From positions 1 to 42,509 of the forward strand of contig DUQT01000154.1 in the NCBI GenBank assembly GCA_012837655.1: DNA of 42,509 nt, in the 5' to 3' direction. This DNA comes from Actinomyces sp. GTDB lineage: Bacteria > Actinomycetota > Actinomycetes > Actinomycetales > Actinomycetaceae. The translations under genes and the position numbers were made by a program. The notes below the pieces were generated by a model. The model searched no databases, was not told the DNA's origin, and was given only the letters and a program-made list of their open reading frames with translations. Numbering within the stretch: the first letter of the stretch is position 1; each line of letters starts with the position of its first letter. Shown in pieces: positions 8,358-16,982 of this stretch.

Positions 8358-9718
8358 GCGCCCTTCCAGTACTCCTCTAGAACCTGCGACATAGCCAGGT
8401 GGTCCTTCACGTGGCTCATTTCGCGCGCGGAGTGCATGGACAGCAACCCGATTCCCACATCCACCGTGGTGATCCCCAGACGAGTCGCGGTCAGTGGGCC
8501 AATCGTGGAACCACACGGCACCGAGTTGTTTGAAACAAACGCCTGGTGGCTAATTCCAGCCGCTTCACACACGCGATTCCAAAGCGCAGTCCCAACCGCA
8601 TCGGACGCGTAGCGCTGGTTCGCGTTCAGCTTCAGCATCGGCCCCGCGCCCGGCATCGGGTGGTTGTTCGGGTCGTGGCGCTCCGCGTAGTTCGGGTGCA
8701 CAAAGTGGCCCGCATCCGCCGAAATACAGGTCGTTGTCGCCAACATGCGGTGGTAGCCGTCCTCATCCTTACCCAGGGCGGCAGCCAGGCGCCGCAGAAC
8801 CGTTTCCAAAATCGGCCCCGAAGCTCCCGACCTCGTAGACGACCCGACTTCCTCGTGGTCAAACGCTGCAAACACGGCGATATCGGACAGGGATAGATCC
8901 GCCGCCTTCGTTGTAACCGCATCCGTGGACGCAGCGTCTGTGGGCGCAGCGTCTGTGGAATCGGCGCTCGCGGCCTTCGCGATCTTTTCCATCGCGACGA
9001 GCCCCGCGTGTACCGAAGACAAGTTATCCTGGCGTCCCGCGGCAAAGAATTCTTCGTTAGCTCCGAAACGGGCCGGTTTTTCAGTCGCAAAAGATACGAG
9101 GTCGTGGCCGACAATCTCATCTGCAGAATCCAGGCCGGCAAGTTCAGCCAGGTGATCAAAGATCGTCTGGTCGGATCCCAGCATCCAAATCGGTTGCATG
9201 TGCTTTTGACGGTCCAGCTTCAGCCCGTCGCTATTAATTTCACGATCTAAATGAATCGCTAGTTGCGGGATGCGCGCGATCGGACCCGTCGTTACCAGGT
9301 GCTCGTTTCCAGCACGATCGATGATCCGGCCGGCAAATCCGATCTCGCGGTCCAGCCACGAGTTCAGTAGCAAACCACCGTATAGTTCAACATCGATCTG
9401 CCCCCAACCGTCAGCCGTTGTCGAAGAGCCAGACGGTTTTATTTTCAAGCCGGGCGAATCCGTGTGGCAGCCAACGATCCTAAATGAGGACGCAGCCACG
9501 CCCTCGGGAATGAACCACGCCATAACGGCGCCGTCGCGGATGAAAAAATACCCGCCGGGTGAAGCTGTCATTGGGTCGGATTCGCAAACTTGCGAAAACC
9601 CGACAGCCTTCAAACGGCGGGTGATTTCTGCTGCTGCATGGTAGGACGACGGGGACTTGACGATGAAATCCCCGAAGTCCTCAACATGCTCGATTTCTGC
9701 TGGTTGTAGGTAAGTCAT
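8354..9718 (-). CDS. apeB: M18 family aspartyl aminopeptidase
   Basis: A 454-aa zinc aminopeptidase of family M18, which removes N-terminal acidic residues and forms large tetrahedral complexes. Diagnostic segments are present: the metal-binding His in VGCHTDSPGLKIK, the metal and catalytic acids in FDHEEVGSSTRSGASG, the ISADAGHFVHPNY stretch and the last metal His near SMHSAREMSHVKD. An alanine-threonine-aspartate-rich insertion made of 15-nt tandem repeats sits just before the FDHEEVG strand. The ATG at 9718 is preferred: TAGCTT lies 7 nt upstream, and GGAGGG sits very close to it. A TTG three codons earlier is the alternative. It lies 10 bp after the GNAT gene, probably in one unit. Confidence 0.92.
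   Translation of the reverse strand: MTYLQPAEIEHVEDFGDFIVKSPSSYHAAAEITRRLKAVGFSQVCESDPMTASPGGYFFIRDGAVMAWFIPEGVAASSFRIVGCHTDSPGLKIKPSGSSTTADGWGQIDVELYGGLLLNSWLDREIGFAGRIIDRAGNEHLVTTGPIARIPQLAIHLDREINSDGLKLDRQKHMQPIWMLGSDQTIFDHLAELAGLDSADEIVGHDLVSFATEKPARFGANEEFFAAGRQDNLSSVHAGLVAMEKIAKAASADSTDAAPTDAASTDAVTTKAADLSLSDIAVFAAFDHEEVGSSTRSGASGPILETVLRRLAAALGKDEDGYHRMLATTTCISADAGHFVHPNYAERHDPNNHPMPGAGPMLKLNANQRYASDAVGTALWNRVCEAAGISHQAFVSNNSVPCGSTIGPLTATRLGITTVDVGIGLLSMHSAREMSHVKDHLAMSQVLEEYWKGA
8925..8969 (-). repeat. In-frame 15-nt tandem repeats in the M18 gene
   Basis: Three tandem 15-nt units (8925-8939, 8940-8954, 8955-8969), the first two differing at one base and the third diverged. On the coding strand they give repeats of Thr-Asp-Ala-Ala/Ser-type pentapeptides in a loop between conserved strands. 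The unit length is a multiple of three, so copy-number change would leave the frame intact. Confidence 0.8.
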
Positions 9719-9728
9719 ACCCTCCAAG

Positions 9729-10163
9729 CTAGCAGGAGAAACGGTAAACGTTCGTATTGCGCTGCTCGAAACCGACGCGCTGGTACAGGCGATTTGCGGC
9801 CTGACGGGTGGGGCGCGAAGTCAGGTCAACCGTGCACGCCCCGTTGTTACGGGCGAATTCGATGGCGGCCTCAGTTAGCTTGCGGCCGGCGCCCTGCCCG
9901 CGCGTTTCCTCCGAGACCACAACGTCCTCAATCCACGCGCGCGTACCCGTTGGGATCTGGAACATAACCAGGGTCAGCATGCCCAAAATATTCTCCGGAT
10001 CATCATCGGGGGTGAACGCGAAGAAGTGGGTGCTCGGCTGGGACAAGAAAGCCTCAACAGATTCCGCCGTCATCGGTTTTGCCGAGGACGAGAGCTGGGG
10101 GAGCAGACGGTTAATAGCCTCCACCAACTCCGGTGACGACTTTTCAACAATTTTTACGGCCAT
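9729..10163 (-). CDS. GNAT family N-acetyltransferase
   Basis: A 144-aa single-domain acetyltransferase. The acetyl-CoA loop is clear as V-V-V-S-E-E-T-R-G-Q-G-A-G (the R/Q-x-x-G-x-G/A motif), followed by the helix KLTEAAIEFARNNGA and the C-terminal RLYQRVGFEQRN strand typical of small-molecule and peptide N-acetyltransferases. The acceptor is unknown. The ATG at 10163 is chosen because AGGGG sits 7 nt before it; an in-frame ATG 15 codons upstream has no ribosome site. It precedes the M18 gene by 10 bp. Confidence 0.88.
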   Translation of the reverse strand: MAVKIVEKSSPELVEAINRLLPQLSSSAKPMTAESVEAFLSQPSTHFFAFTPDDDPENILGMLTLVMFQIPTGTRAWIEDVVVSEETRGQGAGRKLTEAAIEFARNNGACTVDLTSRPTRQAANRLYQRVGFEQRNTNVYRFSC

Positions 10164-10334
10164 TGGATTACCCCTAACTAGGTGGGAGAACATTTTTATA
10201 GTCTCCATTCTAGAGTTTCACCCGACAAAAAGTGATCTATGACATGCAGTGCGGGTTGGGCCTGTGAACCTGTCTTGGGGATTGGTGCAGGCGTCCAAGT
10301 TTGGAATGCACAATTAATCGCGCGTAGAACTTAG

Positions 10335-10346
10335 TAGGCTGGGCGC
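10335..10346 (+). promoter_or_regulatory. Probable leaderless promoter of thrC
   Basis: A TAGGCT -10-like box (10335-10340) ends 6 nt before the thrC ATG and there is no Shine-Dalgarno sequence, the arrangement expected if transcription starts at the first base of the start codon. No convincing -35 is visible. Confidence 0.45.
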
Positions 10347-11798
10347 ATGCGTTATGTATCCACCCGAGGGTTGCCCACAGACAGTCCGCGATCCTTTACA
10401 GATATTCTTTTGCGTGGTCTTGCTCCGGATGGCGGCCTCTATATGCCCGTCACGTATCCGCGCGTTGATAGCGAGATGCTGGCGAACTGGGTGAAGGTGT
10501 TTCACGAGGGCGGTTACGCTCCGCTTGCCTTCGAAGTCATGAGCCTGTTCATCGACGACATCCCGCCCGCGGATCTAAAAGCGATGTGTTACCGCGCGTA
10601 TAACGCAGAAAACTTTGAGTCGGACGTGGTCGCGCCGATGACACAGCTGGATGACGGCATCTGGCTACTTCACCTTTCAAACGGCCCCACTGCAGCATTC
10701 AAAGACATGGCGATGCAGATGCTCGGTGAGCTGTTTGAATACGTGTTGGAAAAAGAAGGACGCGAACTGAACATCCTTGGCGCGACCTCCGGCGACACGG
10801 GCTCATCCGCCGAGTACGCGATGTTGGGCAAGGACAACATCCGCGTGTTCATGCTTACACCCGCAGGGCGAATGACTCCGTTCCAGCAGGCGCAAATGTA
10901 CGGGCTGGATGACCCCGCAATCATCAACATTGCGCTAGACGGTGTCTTTGACGACTGTCAGGACGTAGTGAAGGAAATCTCCGCAGACGCGGAGTTCAAA
11001 GAAAAATACAGCATCGGCGCGGTGAACTCGATCAACTGGGCGCGCCTGCTTGCCCAGGTCGTGTACTACGTTGCCGCGTGGATTCAGGCAAGTGGAGCCG
11101 AAGGGAACAAGGTTTCATTCTCTGTTCCAACTGGAAACTTTGGAGACATCTGTGCAGGCCACATTGCTCGCCGCATGGGCGTACCGATCGACAAACTGAT
11201 TGTCGCGACCAATGAAAATAATGTCCTCGACGAGTTTTTCCGCACGGGAGTTTACAGGGTCCGTTCCGCAGAAGAAACCTTCAAGACGTCCAGCCCCTCG
11301 ATGGATATTTCCAAGGCTTCAAACTTCGAACGCTTCATTTACGACCTCGTGGGTCGCGATCAAGAACGCGTACGTGAACTTTTCGCCCAAAAATTAGTGA
11401 ACGAGGGCGAATTTAGCCTGGCTGGCACTTCAGAGTTCAAGGATGCGCGCATCAGGTTTGGTTTCCTGTCGGGCTCGTCTACGCATGAGGATCGATTGGA
11501 CTCAATCAACTCGGTTTATCGCCACGACAAGATCATCATTGATCCTCACACTGCAGACGCGTGGAAAGTTGCGCGCGACGCGCTGCGTGGCGGAGTAGTT
11601 GAGCATCCTCTGATCGTTTTGGAAACTGCGCTCCCCGTGAAGTTCGCCGAGACCATTCAGGAGGCTTTGGGCTTCACGCCCGAGATGCCCGAAAGATTTG
11701 CAGGTATTGAAAACGCAGGCCGCCACGTTGTCGACATGCCCAACGACGCAGAAGCGGTCAAGCAGTTGATTATCGACACCGTGGCGGCCGAACGTTAA
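10347..11798 (+). CDS. thrC: Threonine synthase
   Basis: A 483-aa PLP enzyme that converts O-phosphohomoserine to threonine, the last step of threonine biosynthesis. The N-terminal RYVSTRG motif of the long (yeast/E. coli-like) threonine synthases is present. The PLP lysine is Lys119 in GPTAAFKDMAMQ, followed by the GATSGDTGSSA phosphate-binding loop and the VPTGNFGDICAG segment. Length fits the long class. The mRNA is probably leaderless. No other threonine gene is adjacent. It converges with wrbA, only 23 bp between the stops. Confidence 0.96.
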   Translation: MRYVSTRGLPTDSPRSFTDILLRGLAPDGGLYMPVTYPRVDSEMLANWVKVFHEGGYAPLAFEVMSLFIDDIPPADLKAMCYRAYNAENFESDVVAPMTQLDDGIWLLHLSNGPTAAFKDMAMQMLGELFEYVLEKEGRELNILGATSGDTGSSAEYAMLGKDNIRVFMLTPAGRMTPFQQAQMYGLDDPAIINIALDGVFDDCQDVVKEISADAEFKEKYSIGAVNSINWARLLAQVVYYVAAWIQASGAEGNKVSFSVPTGNFGDICAGHIARRMGVPIDKLIVATNENNVLDEFFRTGVYRVRSAEETFKTSSPSMDISKASNFERFIYDLVGRDQERVRELFAQKLVNEGEFSLAGTSEFKDARIRFGFLSGSSTHEDRLDSINSVYRHDKIIIDPHTADAWKVARDALRGGVVEHPLIVLETALPVKFAETIQEALGFTPEMPERFAGIENAGRHVVDMPNDAEAVKQLIIDTVAAER

Positions 11799-11821
11799 GA
11801 GTTACACCCGTTTAGTGTTAT

Positions 11822-12421
11822 TTAGGCAAGCTTATGTGCAATACCGATTGCACGCTTAACCATGTGTCCCAGAGCGGTCTTGACTTCTTCAGTGACCTCG
11901 TTCTGGTTCGTTGCGCCGGTTACGTGGCTGACGCCGTAGGGGTTACCGTCAACGAACTTCAGCGGATCAGTGAAGCCAGGCGTGACGATGATGCCACCGA
12001 AGTGCATGACCATCTCGTAGATCGCCATGAGCGTGGTTTCCTGACCGCCGTGGTTGGTCTGCGAGGACGTGAATGCGGCGTAAACCTTGTTGGCCAACTT
12101 GCCCTGCGCCCACAGTCCACCGAGGCCGTCGATGAACGACTGGAACTGTGAAGCCGGCTTCGAGAAGCGGGTGGGGGAGCCAAAGATTACAACGTCTGCC
12201 CACTCGATGTCTTCACCGGTTGCTGCTGGCAGGTCCTTCGTTGCAGCGTAGTTAGCGCTCCAAGCCGGGTTTGCCTTGAAGACCTCCGGGTCTACGGTTT
12301 CCGCGATGTGGCGGACGCGCACCTCAACGCCTGGTTCCTGCGAAGCGACCTCTTCCAGGTGTTTTGCCATTGCGGTTCCGTGACCAGTTGCCGAGTAGTA
12401 GATGACTGCAACGTTTACCAT
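11822..12421 (-). CDS. wrbA: NAD(P)H:quinone oxidoreductase WrbA
   Basis: A 199-aa flavodoxin-like quinone reductase, which makes two-electron reductions of quinones and so avoids semiquinone radicals. The FMN phosphate loop is YYSATGHGTAMAK near the N-terminus; the family segments FGSPTRFSKPASQFQSFID and FTSSQTNHGGQETTLM follow, and the C-terminus has FGGIIVTPGF. Length is normal for WrbA. A good ribosome site (AAAGGAAA) precedes the ATG. It is divergent from a MarR regulator across a 182-bp region with several inverted repeats, a common layout for quinone- or oxidant-sensing control. Confidence 0.94.
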   Translation of the reverse strand: MVNVAVIYYSATGHGTAMAKHLEEVASQEPGVEVRVRHIAETVDPEVFKANPAWSANYAATKDLPAATGEDIEWADVVIFGSPTRFSKPASQFQSFIDGLGGLWAQGKLANKVYAAFTSSQTNHGGQETTLMAIYEMVMHFGGIIVTPGFTDPLKFVDGNPYGVSHVTGATNQNEVTEEVKTALGHMVKRAIGIAHKLA

Positions 12422-12603
12422 TGCGTTTCCTTTCCGTTTTGATACCGGGTTACGTTTGATGCCGGATCAAGCTTCGCAAAAAGAGGTTGCGAGCGCAACT
12501 AAATCTAGTTTTTGTGGTTGAAATCATCATGAAATCAGGGCTTGACTGTGGTGTAATAGTTGCGTAATCAACTATCTACCTTTTGTTTATCTAGGAGGGC
12601 GAA
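12422..12603. promoter_or_regulatory. wrbA-marR divergent control region with inverted repeats
   Basis: Three possible operators are visible: TTGAT-N5-ATCAA (12456-12470), partly repeated 17 bp to the left as TTGATACCGG; GTTGCG-N2-CGCAAC (12486-12499); and AGTTG-N6-CAACT (12558-12573) just upstream of the regulator. A TTGACT (12542-12547) could be a -35 for the regulator, putting the last repeat over its -10 region. The 16-bp AGTTG repeat is the best candidate for MarR binding and autoregulation. Confidence 0.45.
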
Positions 12604-13065
12604 GTGGCGCAGTCTGTTGAAACCGATGTTGTGGCGGCCTGGGCGCGCGCTGCTCGAATAATAGAGTTTTCCGTGGAATCGGCTCTGGCTCAAGTGGGCA
12701 TGACGCCAACCGAGTACGAAATCCTGCGGGCGCTCTTTGATAGTTGCTCATTAAACGTTTCAGACATCGGCAGAGTTGCCGTTGTGACTAAATCCGGAGC
12801 CAGCCGCGCCCTCAAACATATGGAAGTTGCCGGATGGGTTGAGCGCAGAGCATCCGGTACGGATCGTCGCGCGATGGCTGTTTCGATAACGTCGGCGGGG
12901 CATGACAAGTTTCTGGAAGCTTCCGAGGCGATGCAACCGGTTGTTGATAAGTACCTGCTGGATAATTTGTCGCCGCGGGGGACCAGGGAACTCGTGCGAT
13001 TCTTGGAAGCCGTCGTTGCCGCAGGCGAAGAGGAATGTGACGAGGCCGCGGCCTTAGCCGAATAG
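12604..13065 (+). CDS. MarR family transcriptional regulator
   Basis: A 153-aa winged-helix repressor of the MarR family. The DNA-binding part covers about residues 30-105: recognition helix region VAVVTKSGASRALKHMEVAGWV, then the wing VERRASGTDRRAMAVSITSAG with the family Asp-Arg-Arg. The ends form helices for dimerisation. Ribosome site AGGAGG lies 6 nt before the GTG start. By position it probably controls itself and the divergent wrbA. Its 3' end overlaps that of the LysE-family gene by 12 bases. Confidence 0.9.
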   Translation: MAQSVETDVVAAWARAARIIEFSVESALAQVGMTPTEYEILRALFDSCSLNVSDIGRVAVVTKSGASRALKHMEVAGWVERRASGTDRRAMAVSITSAGHDKFLEASEAMQPVVDKYLLDNLSPRGTRELVRFLEAVVAAGEEECDEAAALAE

Positions 13066-13731
13066 GCTTGACCACGGGATGAGCGCGATACCCAGGATCG
13101 CGAACAGTGAACCGAGTATGACGTCGATAGGTGTGTGCATTTTCTCGTAGCCGCGAACGAATGCGGGCACCGACGCGACGGATGCAACCACGGTGAACCA
13201 GGTGCTCGAAATCAGCACCATCAGGACCGTTAGTAGAGCGCCCTGACCAAAGGTAATCGTTGAGGGGAGCATTGCGGCGAACAGCGTCGTAAAGAAGATG
13301 ACTGCCTTCGGGTTGCCAACAGTAGTGGTCAAGAAACCGAGTCGGAAAGCCTTCCACCGCGGGTAATCTTCGGTATTTTCGCCGGCCGTATCGGGTGGGG
13401 CCGCAGCTGCGCCCTCGTCGGTTGATTTGGAACTGTCGTGGCTGCGGTAGGTGGAAAGAAGGATTCGTGCGCCGTAAATCGCCAGGAATGTTGCGCCGAT
13501 CAGGCGGACGATCAGGAAAATCGTTGGGGACGTGGAAATGATCGCGACGATGCCGGCCATGGTTCCGACCGCCCATAGTGACGTTCCAATTCCGATGCCG
13601 AGGCCGGTGGCGATGCCGTGGCGGCGCCCTCGTGAGAGGGACATGCGCAGGGTGGCTAAGAAATCTGGGCCGGGTGACATTACTGCCACGGCGAAAGTAA
13701 CTAGCAGGGTTGCCCACGAAGAAGGGGTCAT
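13054..13731 (-). CDS. LysE/RhtB family amino-acid exporter
   Basis: A 225-aa membrane protein with about six hydrophobic segments. The N-terminal MSPGPDFLATLRMSLSRGRRHG is the hallmark of the LysE/RhtB translocators, which export basic or neutral amino acids; TVGNPKAVIFFTTLF is the second conserved block. A charged, disordered loop (around residues 100-125) separates the halves. ATG at 13731 overlaps the stop of the upstream zincin gene by one base (TAATG), with GGGTGG before it; an in-frame GTG at 13740 is possible. The two genes form a leftward unit. The substrate is not predictable. Confidence 0.9.
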   Translation of the reverse strand: MTPSSWATLLVTFAVAVMSPGPDFLATLRMSLSRGRRHGIATGLGIGIGTSLWAVGTMAGIVAIISTSPTIFLIVRLIGATFLAIYGARILLSTYRSHDSSKSTDEGAAAAPPDTAGENTEDYPRWKAFRLGFLTTTVGNPKAVIFFTTLFAAMLPSTITFGQGALLTVLMVLISSTWFTVVASVASVPAFVRGYEKMHTPIDVILGSLFAILGIALIPWSSLFG

Positions 13732-14105
13732 TATGCCCACCCGAGTTCGTGAAGCTGATCGTCGTCGATGCCGAAATAGTGGGCGATCTCGTGGACCAGA
13801 GTTATGTGGATTTGTTCGCGCAGTTCGTCAAGGTCCTTTGAGATGTCTATCAATGGATTGCGGAACAGCGTGATTCGGTCTGGCAGGTCGCCAAAGCCGT
13901 ATTCGGAACGGTCAAGAATGTCGACCCCTTCATAAAGGCCGAGCATGACCGGTGAATCTTCGGGGGAGTCGTCCTCGATGAAAAACGCGACGTTGTCGAG
14001 GCGGCTCACCATATCCGCGGGGAGCGCGTCAAAGGCCTCTTCGACGAGCTCGGCGAACTCGTCCTCTGAAACCTCAAACCTTTCCGGGACATTTGAATCC
14101 GACAT
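13731..14105 (-). CDS. Small zincin-like metallopeptidase (DUF1025 family)
   Basis: A 124-aa protein of the zincin_1/DUF1025 family. The zinc motif H-E-I-A-H occupies residues 105-109 and continues into YFGIDDDQLHELGWA at the C-terminus, as is usual for this family; the rest is the short alpha/beta scaffold. Its peptidase activity and substrate have not been established as far as I know. The start at 14105 is preferred: TAGCAT (14113-14118 on the minus strand) lies 7 nt before this ATG, giving a likely leaderless mRNA, whereas the ATG nine codons upstream has no signal. Confidence 0.87.
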   Translation of the reverse strand: MSDSNVPERFEVSEDEFAELVEEAFDALPADMVSRLDNVAFFIEDDSPEDSPVMLGLYEGVDILDRSEYGFGDLPDRITLFRNPLIDISKDLDELREQIHITLVHEIAHYFGIDDDQLHELGWA

Positions 14106-14265
14106 GAAAATGATGCTACCGAAATCCGCCATGTGATGTGCATTCGTCCATTCGAGGGCGATGGTGGGTGCGCTGGTGAGGTTGGGCTTGCATGTCCACA
14201 GTACAAATGTGACGAGCCTAACTCTGTCTGTTGGTGGGGCTGGGAATAATGCAAGGGCCTATTAG

Positions 14266-14286
14266 GTTGAGTTAAGTAGACTCAAG
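14266..14286 (+). promoter_or_regulatory. HAIR operator 1 of the dnaK operon
   Basis: GTTGAGT-N7-ACTCAAG, one base off the HAIR consensus CTTGAGT-N7-ACTCAAG bound by HspR. It lies 15 bp upstream of the -35 box, 41 bp from the second operator centre to start, so the two sites flank the -35. Confidence 0.88.
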
Positions 14287-14301
14287 TTTAGAGCACTCGG
14301 T

Positions 14302-14329
14302 TTGACACTGAATCTCGACAGAGTAGACT
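14302..14329 (+). promoter_or_regulatory. dnaK promoter
   Basis: A perfect TTGACA (14302-14307) and TAGACT (14324-14329) with a 16-bp spacer form a housekeeping promoter. HAIR operator 2 begins within the -10 box, so bound HspR would block polymerase. Confidence 0.75.
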
Positions 14330-14348
14330 TGAGTGCAACAGACTCAAC
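14328..14348 (+). promoter_or_regulatory. HAIR operator 2 of the dnaK operon
   Basis: CTTGAGT-N7-ACTCAAC, one base off the HspR consensus, overlapping the -10 box and start of the dnaK transcript. The dnaK ribosome site AAGGAGG follows at 14355-14361. Confidence 0.9.
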
Positions 14349-14369
14349 TTATGTAAGGAGGCCATTGAC

Positions 14370-16244
14370 ATGGCACGTGCAGTAGGTATTGACCTTGGCA
14401 CTACAAACTCGGCTATTGCCACCCTAGAAGGTGGCGAGCCCACAATTATCGCGAACGCTGAAGGTGCGCGCACAACCCCTTCAGTAGTCGCATTCTCGAA
14501 GGCTGGCGAGGTTCTCGTCGGCGAAATCGCAAAGCGTCAGGCGGTAACCAACGTTGACCGCACCATCATGTCGGTTAAGCGCCACATGGGTACGGACTGG
14601 GACGTTGAGATTGACGACAAGACTTACACCGCGCAGGAAATCTCCGCGCGTATTCTCGGCAAACTGAAGCGAGATGCGGAAGAGTACCTGGGCGAGCAGA
14701 TTACCGACGCCGTCATCACGGTTCCCGCATACTTCAATGACGCAGAGCGTCAGGCAACGAAGGATGCTGGGCGCATTGCGGGTATGAACGTAACCCGTAT
14801 CGTTAACGAGCCGACCGCGGCAGCTTTGGCTTACGGCCTTGAAAAGGGCAAGGAAGACGAGCTGATCCTGGTATTCGACCTCGGTGGCGGTACTTTCGAC
14901 GTTTCGCTCCTTGAAATCGGTAAGGACACCGACGACGGATCTGAGTTCTCCACTATTGAGGTTCGCGCAACCTCCGGTGACAACCGTCTTGGTGGTGACG
15001 ACTGGGATAGGGCAATCGTTAACTGGCTGGTCGAACAGGTGAAGGCCAAGTCCGGTAACGACCTTTCCAAGGACCCGGTTGCAATGCAGCGTCTACGTGA
15101 CGCCGCTGAGCAGGCGAAGAAGGAACTGTCCTCCGCAACGTCCACGAACATTTCGCTGCAGTACCTCACGATGGTTGACGGCGTGCCCGTCCACCTGGAT
15201 GAGCAGCTAACTCGCGCAAAGTTCGAAGCGATGACCGCTGATCTTCTGGCGCGCACCAAGGCTCCGTTCGAAGCAGTTATCCGCGACGCGGGTATCACCG
15301 TTGGCGACATTGACCACGTCATTTTGGTTGGTGGCTCCACGCGTATGCCGGCCGTTGCTGAGGCTGTTAAGAAGATGACCGGTGGTAAGGAACCGTCCAA
15401 GTCCGTTAACCCTGACGAGGTCGTTGCTTTGGGTGCAGCTCTTCAGGCAGGCGTCATGCAGGGTGACCGCAAGGACGTCCTCCTGATCGACGTTACCCCG
15501 CTGTCCCTGGGCATTGAGACCAAGGGTGGCTTCATGACCAAGCTGATCGACCGCAACACGGCTATCCCGACGAAGTCGACAGAGATCTTCTCCACGGCTG
15601 AAGATAATCAGCCTTCGGTACTGATCCAGGTCTTCCAGGGTGAGCGTGAGTTCGCTCGCGACAACAAGCCGCTGGGCACCTTCGAGCTAACCGGTATCGC
15701 ACCGGCACCTCGCGGCGTCCCGCAGATTGAGGTCACGTTCGACATCGACGCCAACGGTATCGTCCACGTTTCCGCTAAGGATCGGGGCACCGGTAAGGAA
15801 CAGTCGATGACGATCACCGGCGGCTCTGCCCTACCGAAGGACGAAATTGACCGCATGGTCAAGGAAGCTGAGGCACACGCGGAAGAGGACAAGAAGCGTC
15901 GTGAAGAAGCTGAAACCCGTAACGCTGCCGAGCAGACCGTCTACCAGATGGAAAAGATTCTGAAGGACGAGGCTGAGAAGATCTCGGACGAAACCGCGAA
16001 CGCGGTCCGCGCCGATATTGATGCAGTCAAGAAGGCTCTGGATGAGGACGACGTAGACGCTGTCAAGTCTGCGTTGGAGAAGCTGAACGAGTCCGGCATG
16101 AAGATCGGTCAGGAAGTTTACGAGGCCGCTCAGGCTGAGCAGCAGGCCGGCGCAGAAGGCGCTGAGGGTGCTGCGGACGCTTCTTCAGATGACGAAGAAA
16201 TCATTGACGCAGAGGTCGTCGATGACGAAGAGGACAACAAGTGA
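14370..16244 (+). CDS. dnaK: Chaperone DnaK (Hsp70)
   Basis: A full-length 624-aa Hsp70. The ATPase domain (residues 1-365) has GIDLGTTNS, VPAYFNDAERQATKDAGRIAG and FDLGGGTFDVS; the substrate-binding domain follows with LLIDVTPLSLGIETKGG, then a helical lid and an acidic tail ending in EVVDDEEDNK. DnaK binds exposed hydrophobic segments and cycles with GrpE and DnaJ, whose genes follow directly. Two HAIR operators and a strong promoter lie upstream, so HspR control is very likely. Codon choice is strongly biased, as for a highly expressed gene. Its stop overlaps the grpE start by 4 bases. Confidence 0.98.
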   Translation: MARAVGIDLGTTNSAIATLEGGEPTIIANAEGARTTPSVVAFSKAGEVLVGEIAKRQAVTNVDRTIMSVKRHMGTDWDVEIDDKTYTAQEISARILGKLKRDAEEYLGEQITDAVITVPAYFNDAERQATKDAGRIAGMNVTRIVNEPTAAALAYGLEKGKEDELILVFDLGGGTFDVSLLEIGKDTDDGSEFSTIEVRATSGDNRLGGDDWDRAIVNWLVEQVKAKSGNDLSKDPVAMQRLRDAAEQAKKELSSATSTNISLQYLTMVDGVPVHLDEQLTRAKFEAMTADLLARTKAPFEAVIRDAGITVGDIDHVILVGGSTRMPAVAEAVKKMTGGKEPSKSVNPDEVVALGAALQAGVMQGDRKDVLLIDVTPLSLGIETKGGFMTKLIDRNTAIPTKSTEIFSTAEDNQPSVLIQVFQGEREFARDNKPLGTFELTGIAPAPRGVPQIEVTFDIDANGIVHVSAKDRGTGKEQSMTITGGSALPKDEIDRMVKEAEAHAEEDKKRREEAETRNAAEQTVYQMEKILKDEAEKISDETANAVRADIDAVKKALDEDDVDAVKSALEKLNESGMKIGQEVYEAAQAEQQAGAEGAEGAADASSDDEEIIDAEVVDDEEDNK

Positions 16245-16945
16245 GTGAAGAGCAACTGAATCATGACCCTCGCGATGAGGGGCGTGAGGAAGAAAACATG
16301 GGGGCAGGCGACTCTGCCCCCATGGGCTCAAACCCAAACAGCTCAGCGGGAAGCGCAAATTCTGCACCCAGTGCCGATTCGGCTGAAAGTGCAGAATCTG
16401 GCGCAACTCCCGGCGCTACCCCGGCTGATGATGATATTTCGCACTTGGAAGAACAGCTATCTGACGTAGATGCTGGCCAGGATCCAAACGATCCGGCAGT
16501 CTTGCGCGAAGAGCTAAAGAAGCAGGGGGATGAGCTCGCCAGGGCTCGAGCTGACTACTACAACCTCACGCAGACGCACAATAATTTCGTGCGCCGTTCC
16601 AAGTCAGATGTGGCTGCGGCGCGAGGAATGGGACACGGCGAAGTCATCGAAGCGCTCATGCCAGTGCTCGATGATATTGAAGCCGCACGCAACGCGGGCG
16701 CCCTCGAAGATGGGCCGTTCGCGGCAATTGCAAACAAACTTGAAAACACGCTGGAAACCCGATTCGGATTCGAACGATTCGGCGCGTCCGGCGACGAATT
16801 TGACCCGAATATTCACGAGGCCGTGATGGCAACCCCGTCTGCGGATGTGGATGTCGAAACCGTGCACCAGGTAGTCCAGACTGGCTACAAGAACGGCGAC
16901 AAGGTGCTTCGTGCAGCGAAGGTCATTGTGGCGAATCCTGAATGA
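16241..16945 (+). CDS. grpE: Nucleotide exchange factor GrpE
   Basis: A 234-aa GrpE. The first 80 or so residues are disordered, rich in Ala, Ser and Glu. Then comes the long coiled-coil that makes the dimer (from about ALREELKKQGDELARARADYYN) and the beta domain that touches DnaK (FGASGDEFDPNIHEAVM, VVQTGYKNGDKVLRAAKVIVA). It releases ADP from DnaK. The GTG start lies in a 4-base overlap with dnaK (GTGA), showing translational coupling, so the ratio of the two proteins is probably tied. Confidence 0.96.
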   Translation: MSEEQLNHDPRDEGREEENMGAGDSAPMGSNPNSSAGSANSAPSADSAESAESGATPGATPADDDISHLEEQLSDVDAGQDPNDPAVLREELKKQGDELARARADYYNLTQTHNNFVRRSKSDVAAARGMGHGEVIEALMPVLDDIEAARNAGALEDGPFAAIANKLENTLETRFGFERFGASGDEFDPNIHEAVMATPSADVDVETVHQVVQTGYKNGDKVLRAAKVIVANPE

Positions 16946-16982
16946 GGAGCCACAAACCACTCGAAGAAGGAGGTGAGAAGCA

